A DNA stretch of 64,000 nucleotides from Micromonospora terminaliae (lineage in GTDB: Bacteria; Actinomycetota; Actinomycetes; Mycobacteriales; Micromonosporaceae), in the NCBI RefSeq assembly GCF_009671205.1, contig NZ_CP045309.1, positions 5,846,001-5,910,000 on the forward strand, given 5' to 3'. A program made the translations under genes and the position numbers. This document shows positions 43,588 through 52,936 of this stretch, in pieces. Positions within the stretch are counted from its first letter, which is position 1; each line of letters starts with the position of its first letter. The notes below the pieces were generated by a model. The model had not been told where the DNA came from. It saw nothing but the letters and a program-made list of their open reading frames with translations, and made no database searches.

Positions 43588-44475
43588 CTAGGCGGGGGTG
43601 GGTGCGGGCCGGTCGCCGGCGGTCAGCGCGAGGAACGCCTCCTCCAGCGAGGTGGGCCGGACCTCCAGGTCGCGGAACGTCACGCCGGCCGTGACCAGGT
43701 CCCGGACGAGCTGGTCGGCGTCGGCGGTGAGCAGGTGGGTGCGTCCCTCGGTCTGCTCGGTGGCCAGGACACCGGGCAGCGGCGGCAGGTCGTCGGCGAC
43801 CAGGCTGACCCGGCGTACGCCCACGATGCCGCGGATCGCCGCCACCGAGTCGTCGGCGAGGACGCGGCCCTGCCCGATCACCACCACCCGCTGCGCCAGC
43901 GCCTCCACCTCCTCCAGATAGTGGCTGCTCAGGAGGACCGTGCCGCCCTCGGCGTGGAAGCCGCGTACGGCCTCCCACAGGGTGTGCCGGGCCTCCACGT
44001 CCAGCCCGGTGGTGGGTTCGTCGAGGACCACGAGCCGGGGCCGGCCGACGAAGGCGAGCGCCACCGCCAGCCGGCGGCGCTGCCCGCCGGAGAGGCCACC
44101 GGTCTGCCGGCGCACCTGGTCGGCCAGGCCGAACCGGGCGAGCAGCTCGTCCCGGGGCACCGGGTCGGGGAAGTGCGCGGAGACGAAGTCGACGACCTCG
44201 CCGACCCGCAGGGTGCCCGGCAGGCCGGTCTCCTGCGGGGTCACCCCGAGCTGCCGCCGGCTCGCGTGGTCGCGCGGGTCGCCGCCGAACAGCTCGACCC
44301 GGCCGGCGGTGGGGCGGCGCAGCCCGATCAGCAGGTTGAGCAGGGTGCTCTTGCCGGCGCCGTTCGGGCCGAGCAGGCCCACCAGCTCTCCGGCGCGGAC
44401 GGTCAGGTCGACCCGGTCCAGGGCCAGCACCTCGCCGTAGCGGCGGCTGACCTGGTCGGCGCGGGCCAGGATCAT
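43588..44475 (-). CDS. ABC-2 type exporter ATPase
   Basis: 295 residues. Walker A GPNGAGKST, Q-loop GVTPQETGLP, signature LSGGQRRR, Walker B LVVLDEPTTGLD and switch His SSHYLEE, followed by a C-terminal DUF4162-like extension (about 215-290). GAGGAG lies before the ATG. Partner of the permease downstream. No regulator adjacent. Confidence 0.93.
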   Translation of the reverse strand: MILARADQVSRRYGEVLALDRVDLTVRAGELVGLLGPNGAGKSTLLNLLIGLRRPTAGRVELFGGDPRDHASRRQLGVTPQETGLPGTLRVGEVVDFVSAHFPDPVPRDELLARFGLADQVRRQTGGLSGGQRRRLAVALAFVGRPRLVVLDEPTTGLDVEARHTLWEAVRGFHAEGGTVLLSSHYLEEVEALAQRVVVIGQGRVLADDSVAAIRGIVGVRRVSLVADDLPPLPGVLATEQTEGRTHLLTADADQLVRDLVTAGVTFRDLEVRPTSLEEAFLALTAGDRPAPTPA

Positions 44476-44646
44476 CGTCGGGCTCCTCAGGGTTGCGGTC
44501 CCGGGCGGGCGTGCCGTCCCCTGTCTACCGTGCCGGTGCCAGTTCCACCGCCCCGCGCGGACGGGTGCCCATCGCCTACTGTGGTAATCCCGTTGTCCGC
44601 TCTGGCCGACGACGGATGACTGGCGACTGGACACTGGGGAGGGTCC

Positions 44647-44967
44647 ATGACGAGTCCGAGCCGGAACCTCGAGGTCCAGCCGGAGGCGTTGACCGCCTTC
44701 GCCGCCGCGTCCCGGGACCGGGCCGGCCGCTTCCGCGAGCTGCGCCGGGTCTTCCACGACGGGCACGTGCCCCGGCACGCCTTCGGCATCATGCCGGCGT
44801 CCTTCAGCCTCGCCGCCGCGTACGCCGAGCAGTTCGAGGCGTGCCTGCAGGGGTTGGAGGACGGCGCCGAGGTGATGGCCGACATCGCCGAGGGGATCAG
44901 CGACACCGCCGAGGCCTACACCGGGACCGACGTGGCGAACACCGACATGTTCACGCCGGGCGGCTGA
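44647..44967 (+). CDS. EspC-like type VII secretion-associated protein
   Basis: 106 residues, helical, no signal peptide. It matches the ESX secretion-associated EspC/excreted virulence factor family: an opening LEVQPEALTAFAAASRDRAGRF and a second long helix ending DIAEGISDTAEAYTGTDVAN. First gene of a four-gene set with 10-bp gaps. Probably forms a helical pair with the WXG-type protein encoded next and is exported by an ESX system located elsewhere. Confidence 0.82.
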   Translation: MTSPSRNLEVQPEALTAFAAASRDRAGRFRELRRVFHDGHVPRHAFGIMPASFSLAAAYAEQFEACLQGLEDGAEVMADIAEGISDTAEAYTGTDVANTDMFTPGG

Positions 44968-44976
44968 GGGGGCCTG

Positions 44977-45903
44977 ATGAGCACCGAGGCGTTGCAGCGC
45001 AACAAGACCTACTTCGAGCAGATCGTGTCGGGCACGCCCGACCCGTTCAAGCCGCTCTCCAACGCGGTGCTCTGGCCGTTCGAGCAACTGCTCGAACTGG
45101 TCGCCGGCGAGCCCGACGACCTCATGCAGGCGGCCCAGCTCGCCCTCACCACCGGCGAGGCGGTGCGCCAGATCGCCGGCGACCAGATCGCCGACCGGGC
45201 GCGGCTGCGCGGTGCCTGGGACGGCGACGCGGCGGAGAAGTTCCACGCCTCGATGGAGTCCGTCGAGGAGGCGATCGAGGAGCTGGCCAAGGGGCTGGAC
45301 GGCACCAAGGAGGTGCTGGTCGACGCCGCGAACGCGGCCGTCGACGCGTTCAACCTGCTGGTCGAGCTGATCCTGGAGTTCCTGCTCTGGTTCCTGACCG
45401 AGGTGATCATCGCGGCCGTGGCCGCCGTGCTCAGCGCGGGCGTGACGCTGGCCGCCACGGTCGTCCGGGTGCTGGCCCGGCTGGCCACCACGGTCGGCCG
45501 CATGGTCAAGATCGTGGCGCGGTTCGCGGAGATCCTCACCAAGCTGGTCACGAAGCTGGAGCGGGTCGCCGCCCTGCTCATGAAGTACCGCCAGGTGGTG
45601 CTGGAGCTGAAGCAGGCCAAGAAGGCGTACCGGCTCTGGAACAAGTCCGGCTACGGCAAGGAGGCCTTCTCGTTCATGGCGAAACGGACGGCCATCCTCT
45701 TCCCTGGCAAGTTCGCCATCAACCAGGCGTCACCGGTCAACATCCCCGGCATCGGCGGCGCGCTGCTCGACACCGGGGTCGGCCTGCACGACGTCTCCGA
45801 CGGCCACAAGGACCGCAACTACCTGGTGGACGGCACCTACTCGGAGGATCTGGGGCCGTACACCAAGGGTGTGCAGAACGTCTTCGACTCGATCGTGAAC
45901 TGA
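44977..45903 (+). CDS. WXG100-like protein with hydrophobic central region
   Basis: 308 residues. The first 115 residues look like a WXG100 hairpin with the turn at LRGAWDGDAAEKF (W about 77). Residues 125-165 are strongly hydrophobic (LLVELILEFLLWFLTEV...), enough to span a membrane twice, then helical and basic to about 235. The C-terminus is loop-rich (NIPGIGGALLDTGVGLHDVSDG). No toxin domain recognised. Candidate secreted substrate or membrane-inserting effector of a type VII system. Confidence 0.78.
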   Translation: MSTEALQRNKTYFEQIVSGTPDPFKPLSNAVLWPFEQLLELVAGEPDDLMQAAQLALTTGEAVRQIAGDQIADRARLRGAWDGDAAEKFHASMESVEEAIEELAKGLDGTKEVLVDAANAAVDAFNLLVELILEFLLWFLTEVIIAAVAAVLSAGVTLAATVVRVLARLATTVGRMVKIVARFAEILTKLVTKLERVAALLMKYRQVVLELKQAKKAYRLWNKSGYGKEAFSFMAKRTAILFPGKFAINQASPVNIPGIGGALLDTGVGLHDVSDGHKDRNYLVDGTYSEDLGPYTKGVQNVFDSIVN

Positions 45904-45912
45904 GAGGCAGCC

Positions 45913-46272
45913 ATGACCTTCCCGGCCCTGGACCGGATCGAGGCGCTGGCCCGCAACCTGGACGGGTGGCAGCGCGAACTCGGCGCGCGGATGGCCGAGC
46001 TGGAGCAGAGCAGCGCCGAAGGGGTGAGCGACTCCGGCCTGGTCACCGTCACGGCGGCCGCCGACGGCAGGATCCTCTCCACCGAGATCAACGCGCGGGC
46101 CATGCGGCTCGACTCCTACACCCTGGCCGAGGAGTTCACCGCCGCGGCGAACCGGGCCCAGGAGGCCGCCGCCGCCCGCGTCCGGGAGATCGTCGGCGAG
46201 GTCATGGGCAACACGCCGGCCGCGGAGCGCCGCACCGACGACGGCCACGACCACGACCACGACCGATACTGA
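45913..46272 (+). CDS. YbaB/EbfC-family protein
   Basis: 119 residues. The YbaB/EbfC fold is at about 5-100: a long N-terminal helix, then LVTVTAAADGRILSTEINARA and a C-terminal helix. The end is a His/Asp-rich HDHDHDRY tail that could bind metal. Family members bind DNA, but copies inside type VII cassettes are common in actinobacteria and may act as chaperone-like partners. GAGAGG precedes the ATG. Confidence 0.85.
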   Translation: MTFPALDRIEALARNLDGWQRELGARMAELEQSSAEGVSDSGLVTVTAAADGRILSTEINARAMRLDSYTLAEEFTAAANRAQEAAAARVREIVGEVMGNTPAAERRTDDGHDHDHDRY

Positions 46273-46276
46273 GCCG

Positions 46277-46879
46277 ATGGACGGGACGGGATACCGCGAC
46301 CGGATCGGCCAGCTCGTCGAGCCGGGGGAGCACGTGCTGGCCTTCGCGAAGGCCGAGGCGGCCCACGGCGCGACGCCGCCCCCGCCGCCGGACGCGGCGA
46401 AGCCGGACGCCCACGCCGGTGGGGTGAGCGCCGGGGCGGTGCTGCTCAACCTGATCTCCCCGCTGATCAGCTCCGAGCGGGGCGACCGGCTGGTCGACCG
46501 GGTGTTCTGGGGCATCGCGGGGCGTGGCGCCCCGGGGTCCGCCGCCTCCCGGCTGCACCGCGCGCTGCGTCCGCCCAAGCCGGATCTGGCGGCACGGGAC
46601 ACGCTGCTGGTGGCCACCGACCGGCGGCTGCTGGTCTGCGTGAGCGGCCCGATGAAGGTGCTGTCCAGCCGGCAGGACGACGAGCGGGCCGTGGCGGAGA
46701 CCGGGGTCGCCTGGTCGGCGTCGCGGGCGGAGGTGGCCTCGGCCCGGGTGGGCTGGCACCGGCTCAACCCGAAGCGCCTGCGCCTCGACTTCACCGACGG
46801 CTCCTGGCTCGCCTTCACCGTGCCGATCGCCGAGTCCGGCCGCCCGCTGCGGGACGTCGCCGCCGCCCTGTCCGCCTGA
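46277..46879 (+). CDS. Protein of unknown function, last gene of type VII cassette
   Basis: 200 residues. N-terminal VEPGEHVLAFAKAE, a Pro-rich loop (GATPPPPPDAAK), a mildly hydrophobic segment and a C-terminal region (about 115-195) with alternating strands (DTLLVATDRRLLVCVS, LRLDFTDGSWLAFTVP) that suggest a PH-like fold. Starts four bases after the YbaB gene, so it belongs to the same transcript. Confidence 0.72.
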   Translation: MDGTGYRDRIGQLVEPGEHVLAFAKAEAAHGATPPPPPDAAKPDAHAGGVSAGAVLLNLISPLISSERGDRLVDRVFWGIAGRGAPGSAASRLHRALRPPKPDLAARDTLLVATDRRLLVCVSGPMKVLSSRQDDERAVAETGVAWSASRAEVASARVGWHRLNPKRLRLDFTDGSWLAFTVPIAESGRPLRDVAAALSA

Positions 46880-46912
46880 GCCGCCGGCCGCTGCCACGTC
46901 GGCGGCGACCGG

Positions 46913-48952
46913 TCAGCCGGCCAGCGGGGCGGGCAGCGGCTCGCGGTGCAGCACGGCAAGCCGGGACACCGCCCGGGTCAGCACCACGTAGAGGCGGTGC
47001 AGGCCGCGCGGCTCCGCGGCCACGATCGCGGCCGGCTCGACGACGACCACGTGGTCGTACTCCAGGCCCTTGACCAGGGTCGCCGGAACCACGGTGACGC
47101 GCTCCGCGGCCTCCACGTCGTCGGCGGTCGCGGTCCGGACGCCCGCGTCGGCGAGGGCCGCGCGGAGCCGGTCCACCGTGTCGTCGGCGGCGATCACGCC
47201 GACCGAGCCGTCGTGCGCCAGCGCCGCCCGCACCTCGGCCACCGCCGCCGCCGTCAGGTCCTCGACGGTACGCACGTCGAGCGCCCCGTCGCGCCGCAGC
47301 GACTGCGCCGGGGGCACGTCCACGGCGAGCGCCGGCAGCAGCCGGTTGGCGAAGGCGACCACCGCGGCGGGCACCCGGAAGCCGATGCTCAGCGGCACCA
47401 CGGCCGCGTCCGGCTTGCCGAGGTGGGCGAGGGACTCCCGCCAGTCGGTGGCCGCCCAGGGCGCGGTGCCCTGGGCGAGGTCGCCGAGGAGGGTGATCGA
47501 GCCGTGCTCGCTGCGCCGGGCGATGGCCCGGCACTGCATCGGGGAGAGGTCCTGCGCCTCGTCGACCACCACGTGCCCGAAGCCGCCGGGCCGTTCCAGC
47601 AGCCCGGCGGCCTCGTCGATGAGCACCGCGTCCGCGGCGGTCCACCGGGTCGCCTTCGGGGTACGCCCCACCGGGCCGGACCGGAACAGGTCCTGTTCCT
47701 CGGCCGTGAGCAGGCCGTCCGCGGCGGCGGCGAGCGCCTCGGGGTCGGTGCGCAGCCGGTGCAGCAGCCCCTCGGGAGTGAGGGCCGGCCACACCGCGTC
47801 GAGGAACTCGGTGACCGGCTTCGCCCGGCTCATCCGCCGCAGCCAGGCGTCGCTGGGCGACTCGGCCCGGCGCGCCTCGGACTGGCGTTGCAGCAGCCCC
47901 ACCACGCGGGCGCGGACCCGGTCCCGGCCGGTCCCGTAGGGCAGGTCCTCCCGGCGGGTCTCCTCGACCAGCCGGTGCAGCGGGTCGAGGCCGATGCGCC
48001 AGCGGAACGACCCGTCCGAGACCATGATCGGCTCGGTGGGCGCGCCGATGTGCGCGTCGACCGCGCGGCGCAGCACCTCGGCCATCCGGACGTCGTGCTT
48101 GAGGGCGGCCACGGCCGGCGCGTCGACGGCGCGGACGGGCACCCGGGCGACCAGATCCTCCACCGTGGCCTGCTCGACCTCCACCTCACCGAGCGCCGGC
48201 AGCACGGCCGCGATGTAGGACAGGAACGCCCGGTTCGGTCCGACGATCAGCACGCCCGACCGGCGCAGGCGCTCCCGGTGCAGGTAGAGCAGGTACGCGG
48301 CCCGGTGCAGCCCGACGGCCGTCTTACCGGTGCCCGGCGCGCCCTGGACGCAGATCGAGTCGGCCAGGTCGGCCCGGACCAGCTCGTCCTGCTCCGGCTG
48401 GATGGTGGCGACGATGTCGCGCATCGGGCCGACGCGGGGGCGCTCGATCTCGGCCGTGAGGATGCGGCTGGCGGCGCCCAGCTCCTCGCCGCGATCCAGG
48501 CGCTCGTCCTCGAAGCTGGTCAGCACCCCCGTGCTGAACCCGAACCGGCGCCGGACCGCGACGCCCTGGGGATCCCGGGCGCTGGCCCGGTAGAACGACC
48601 GGGAGACCGGCGCCCGCCAGTCCAGCACGAGCGGTTCGCCCAGCTCGTCGGTGACGTGCCGGCGCCCGACGTGGTAGTCCCGTCCCGCGTGGTCCGGATC
48701 GGCCTCGCCGAAGTCGAGGCGGCCGAAGAAGAGCGGGGTGGTCGGGTCGTCGGCGAGTTCCTTGACCCGGCGGGCCATGTGCCGGCCGAGCTGCTCGGCG
48801 GTGTACGCGTCCCCGGCCACCTTGTCGCCGGTGGCGAAGAGGGACTCGGCGCGCTCGCGCATCCGGCGCAGCGCCTCGCGGGAGGTGTCCAGGTGGGCGC
48901 GCTCGGCGACCAACTCGGCATCGAGGGTCTGTTCTTGGGCGTGCAGGGTCAT
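46913..48952 (-). CDS. HelD-like UvrD/Rep-family ATPase
   Basis: 679 residues from ATG 48952 with GAGGAG eight bases upstream. N-terminal helical arm (about 1-70), Walker A VQGAPGTGKTAV (about 205), VVVDEAQDLS, and helicase motifs VKGLEYDHVVVVEP and YVVLTRA at the end. The size and arm fit actinobacterial HelD, which removes RNA polymerase from DNA; some relatives (HelR) protect against rifampicin. No rifamycin-associated 19-bp element was seen upstream, so the role in resistance is open. Confidence 0.88.
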   Translation of the reverse strand: MTLHAQEQTLDAELVAERAHLDTSREALRRMRERAESLFATGDKVAGDAYTAEQLGRHMARRVKELADDPTTPLFFGRLDFGEADPDHAGRDYHVGRRHVTDELGEPLVLDWRAPVSRSFYRASARDPQGVAVRRRFGFSTGVLTSFEDERLDRGEELGAASRILTAEIERPRVGPMRDIVATIQPEQDELVRADLADSICVQGAPGTGKTAVGLHRAAYLLYLHRERLRRSGVLIVGPNRAFLSYIAAVLPALGEVEVEQATVEDLVARVPVRAVDAPAVAALKHDVRMAEVLRRAVDAHIGAPTEPIMVSDGSFRWRIGLDPLHRLVEETRREDLPYGTGRDRVRARVVGLLQRQSEARRAESPSDAWLRRMSRAKPVTEFLDAVWPALTPEGLLHRLRTDPEALAAAADGLLTAEEQDLFRSGPVGRTPKATRWTAADAVLIDEAAGLLERPGGFGHVVVDEAQDLSPMQCRAIARRSEHGSITLLGDLAQGTAPWAATDWRESLAHLGKPDAAVVPLSIGFRVPAAVVAFANRLLPALAVDVPPAQSLRRDGALDVRTVEDLTAAAVAEVRAALAHDGSVGVIAADDTVDRLRAALADAGVRTATADDVEAAERVTVVPATLVKGLEYDHVVVVEPAAIVAAEPRGLHRLYVVLTRAVSRLAVLHREPLPAPLAG

Positions 48953-49127
48953 CCACGTACTCCTCGTCACGGGGAACAACGCTGCCGCTCGCGTTTCCGA
49001 CCTCGGGTCGGCGCGGGGACGTCCTGTGCGGTGCTACTCACCACGGCCGTCAGGCGGGACAGAGCAGCTTACTCCGGTCGGGTCGGCGGGCAACCGAATT
49101 TCCCCGGGGGCCGTCCGGCGCGGAATC

Positions 49128-49718
49128 ATGGGTGACATGACCGAGGCGCGTCCGGAGCAGCGCCGGGTGACGATCAGCGACCCGCAGGTGATGCGGGCGC
49201 TGGCCCACCCGGCCCGTATGGCGATCATGGAGCATCTCAGCACGGTGGAGGGCGGTGCGACCGCCACCGAGTGTGCCGAGATCGCCGGGCTGTCGCCCAG
49301 CGCCACGAGCTATCACCTGCGGGAGCTGGCGAAGTTCGGCCTCATCGAGGAGGCCCCGAGCCGGGGCGACGCCCGGGAGCGGGTGTGGCAGGCGTTCAGC
49401 CCGTCCTACTACGTCGAGTCCGGGCAGGACGCGGACTCCGAGGCCCGCGCCGCCGAGCTGGCCCTGGTCGACGCACACCTGGCCCGGGACAGCCAGCGTG
49501 CCCGGGACTGGATCCGCCGCGCCCCGGACGAGCCGCGCGACTGGTATCAGGCGGCCTGGTTCAGCGACAGCCTGCTCCAGGTGACCGCGGAGGAGCTGAC
49601 CGAGCTGAACGAGGCCGTCCAGGCGCTGCTGGCCCCCTATCGGCGCCGGCTGCGCAGCGATCCGCCGGAGGGCTCCCGGACCGTCGCCGTGCAGTACCGG
49701 GCGCTGCCGATCGACTGA
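49128..49718 (+). CDS. ArsR-type winged-helix regulator
   Basis: 196 residues; an in-frame ATG at 49137 would remove three. Winged helix at about 20-80 (DPQVMRALAHPARMAIMEHL, LSPSATSYHLRELAKFGLIEE). The C-terminal half is helical and acidic with WYQAAWFSDSLLQVTAEELTEL, typical of a drug- or metal-responsive subgroup without the classical Cys metal site. It is followed by an MFS exporter whose start region carries a 28-bp palindrome. Confidence 0.88.
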   Translation: MGDMTEARPEQRRVTISDPQVMRALAHPARMAIMEHLSTVEGGATATECAEIAGLSPSATSYHLRELAKFGLIEEAPSRGDARERVWQAFSPSYYVESGQDADSEARAAELALVDAHLARDSQRARDWIRRAPDEPRDWYQAAWFSDSLLQVTAEELTELNEAVQALLAPYRRRLRSDPPEGSRTVAVQYRALPID

Positions 49719-49742
49719 TCGGGGGTTGCGCCGAACAGGTAT

Positions 49743-49770
49743 GAAGGATTATTTTCGAAATATGTCCTTC
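49743..49770. promoter_or_regulatory. 28-bp imperfect palindrome at MFS start
   Basis: GAAGGA at one end and TCCTTC at the other, with TTTCGAAA at the centre: 20 of 28 positions are symmetric. Very AT-rich for this genome. It overlaps ATG 49762. Likely operator for the upstream ArsR-type regulator. Confidence 0.6.
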
Positions 49771-51036
49771 GCATCTGGCTCCTCACGCTGGTCGGACGTC
49801 TGGCTCGCCACCGCCGCCCGGGGCACCTCCAGCTGCGGGGACTTCCTCGCCGCGAGCGCGCTGACCCTGGCGCTCCAGTCGGCCGGGGCCGGCGGGCTCG
49901 CCGTCTCCGGGCTGCTGCTCGCCGCCACGCTGCCGCTGGTCGCGCTCGCCCCGCTGACCGGCCGGCTCGCCGACCGCGTGGACAGCCGGGTCCTGCTGGT
50001 GACCGCCGGGCTCGGCCAGGCCGCGATCTGCCTGGCGCTCGCGTACGCCGGGCACCCGGCCCTGGTCATCGCGCTGGTGGCGCTGCTCGCGGCCGGGCTC
50101 GCGGTCACCCAGCCGGTGCTCTCGGCGCTGGTGCCGGTCATGGTCCGCGCCGAGGACCTGCCCCGGGCCGGCGCGCTGAACCAGACCGCCGGCACCCTGG
50201 GCGCACTCGCCGGTCCGGCGCTGGCCGGGCTGCTCGTCGGCCAGTTCGGCACCCGGGTGCCGCTGCTCGTCGACGCCGCGAGCTACCTCGCCCTGGTGGC
50301 GGCCGGCCTGCTCATCCGTACCCGACGGGGTGGCCGGCGGTCGACGGCGCCGGCCGCCGGCGCGACGCCGCCGCCCGCCTGGCGGTTCCGGCGCGACCCG
50401 CTGCTCATGGTGATGGTGGGCAGCCTCGCCGCGGTGGTCGCCGCGGTCGGCGCCATCAACGTCATCGAGGTCTTCTTCATCCGGGAGACGCTGCACAGCA
50501 CCACCACGGTCTACGGCCTGGTCACCGGCGCCTGGCCGCTGGGGATCGTGCTGGGCGGCTGGCTGTTCGCCCGGCTCGCCCGCCGGCTCACCGACGACGG
50601 GTCGCTGCTCGGTGCCGGGCTGGTCCTGCTCGGCGGCTGCTGCCTCGCGGTGCTCGCCTCGGCCGCGGTGCCGTCGGCCTGGCTGCTCGTGCCGATCTGG
50701 CTGGTCGGCGGGGTGGGCAACGGTGGCGACAACGTCTTCAACAACCTCCTGCTGGCCCGGCGGGTGCCCGAGGCGGCCCGCGGCCGGGCCTACGCCGTCT
50801 TCGGCGCCGCGGTCCAGGGCGCCGGGATGGCGGGCTACCTGATCGGCGGCCTGCTGCTGGAGGTGGCCGCGCCCCGGCCGCTGGTCGCCGCCTGCGGAGT
50901 GGCCGGTGTGCTGGTGGTCGTGGCGGCGGCCTGGCCGGTATGGCGGGCGGTCCGTGCCGAGCGCTCCGCACGTCCGGTCGCCGGAGTCGTGGCCGAGCGG
51001 CGTGCGGAGTTGGCCACTCCGACCCCCTCCCGCTGA
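49762..51036 (+). CDS. MFS transporter, drug-efflux type
   Basis: 424 residues with 12 membrane helices. The loop motif GRLADRVDSR between helices 2 and 3 is the MFS signature. ATG 49762 (MSFASGSSRW) fits the usual N-terminus length; ATG 49741 and TTG 49726 are in frame. Paired with the ArsR-type regulator 43 bases upstream; probably an exporter it represses. Confidence 0.88.
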   Translation: MSFASGSSRWSDVWLATAARGTSSCGDFLAASALTLALQSAGAGGLAVSGLLLAATLPLVALAPLTGRLADRVDSRVLLVTAGLGQAAICLALAYAGHPALVIALVALLAAGLAVTQPVLSALVPVMVRAEDLPRAGALNQTAGTLGALAGPALAGLLVGQFGTRVPLLVDAASYLALVAAGLLIRTRRGGRRSTAPAAGATPPPAWRFRRDPLLMVMVGSLAAVVAAVGAINVIEVFFIRETLHSTTTVYGLVTGAWPLGIVLGGWLFARLARRLTDDGSLLGAGLVLLGGCCLAVLASAAVPSAWLLVPIWLVGGVGNGGDNVFNNLLLARRVPEAARGRAYAVFGAAVQGAGMAGYLIGGLLLEVAAPRPLVAACGVAGVLVVVAAAWPVWRAVRAERSARPVAGVVAERRAELATPTPSR

Positions 51037-51921
<885 letters not shown>

Positions 51922-51938
51922 CGCCCTCCCTCCCACGA

Positions 51939-51980
51939 CGAAGCGGCGGTGTCCCGGCGGACCGGGGCACCGCCGCTTCG
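51939..51980. terminator. Long hairpin between mqnA and serine hydrolase gene
   Basis: Nineteen-base arms, CGAAGCGGCGGTG(T/C)CCCGG, pair at 18 of 19 positions with a 4-base loop. Located between convergent genes, so likely bidirectional. Confidence 0.88.
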
Positions 51981-51994
51981 CGCAGCGGGTGGGA

Positions 51995-52936
51995 TCAGGT
52001 GGCGTCGCGGAGCAGCGCCTCGGTGATCTTCTCGCAGGCGTCCATGCCGTACTGCCACGAGCTGGCGGCGCTGAACGGGGTCTTGACCATCACGCCCATC
52101 GTCCAGGTGTCGCCGATCGCCAGGCAGTTGACGTGGTATTCCCGCTCCTTCTGCCGGTCGATCCAGCCGTTCTTGATGGCGATCTGCTTCTGCTCGGCGG
52201 CGGGGAAGGCCTTGCGGATGCCGAAGTCGCCGTCACCGCGGACGAGCCGCATCTCGTTGAGCAGCCACTTGGTCCACTTCGGCCCGGCGGCCCGGCCGTC
52301 GTCGATGCAGAGGCCTAGCCGCGCCGTGTCGCGAGGCGACAGCATCGTCCGGCTCCAGCCGCCGTCACTGGCCACCTTGCTGTCGGTCAGCTTGCAGATC
52401 GAGATCAGCCGCTTGATCGATGCCGAACCGCCCACGCTCTCGTAGAACTCCTGGGCCCGGGTGTTGTCGCTGTCCCGGATGATCTGCGTGGCGTCGTCCA
52501 GCTTCGCCTGGCTCGGGGTCCTGCCCGCCTCGGCGCTACGCCGCAGGTAGTCGGCGACCACCCAGGACTTGATCATCGACGCGGTGGTGCTGGTCTCGCC
52601 CATGTTCTCCGAGCCGATGATCTTGCCGGTCCGCTTGTCCAGCACGGCCCACGAGTACCAGCCCTTGATGCCGAGGTCGTCGAGGTCCTGCGCCTCGAAC
52701 GGCAGCGGCTCCAGCGAGGGCGAGGGGGCCGACTCGGGACGCGCGTCGCGGTCGGTCGGGGCGCCCGTGGACCGGCCGGCGGCGCTCGGGGCCGGGTGCG
52801 ACGCGGCCGTCGGCCGCAGCGGCGAGCCGGGGACCAGCCGGAGCGCGACGAGCACCACGCCGACCAGGATCACGGCGACCGCGCTGTAGGCCAGCGGGCG
52901 GCGGTCACTGCCCGGCCGGCGCCGGCTGCCCGCCAT
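51995..52936 (-). CDS. Secreted serine hydrolase, class A beta-lactamase-like fold, copy 1
   Basis: 313 residues. One N-terminal membrane anchor (about 14-34), Pro/Ser-rich linker (40-75), then the catalytic domain. Ser 120-Met-Ile-Lys 123 is the SxxK motif, SDN is at 156-158 and KNG at 255-257, all three penicillin-binding/beta-lactamase motifs. Four cysteines. The paralogue upstream ends at this ATG (one base shared), so the pair is co-translated. Beta-lactamase, D,D-peptidase or an inactive binding protein are all possible. Confidence 0.85.
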   Translation of the reverse strand: MAGSRRRPGSDRRPLAYSAVAVILVGVVLVALRLVPGSPLRPTAASHPAPSAAGRSTGAPTDRDARPESAPSPSLEPLPFEAQDLDDLGIKGWYSWAVLDKRTGKIIGSENMGETSTTASMIKSWVVADYLRRSAEAGRTPSQAKLDDATQIIRDSDNTRAQEFYESVGGSASIKRLISICKLTDSKVASDGGWSRTMLSPRDTARLGLCIDDGRAAGPKWTKWLLNEMRLVRGDGDFGIRKAFPAAEQKQIAIKNGWIDRQKEREYHVNCLAIGDTWTMGVMVKTPFSAASSWQYGMDACEKITEALLRDAT

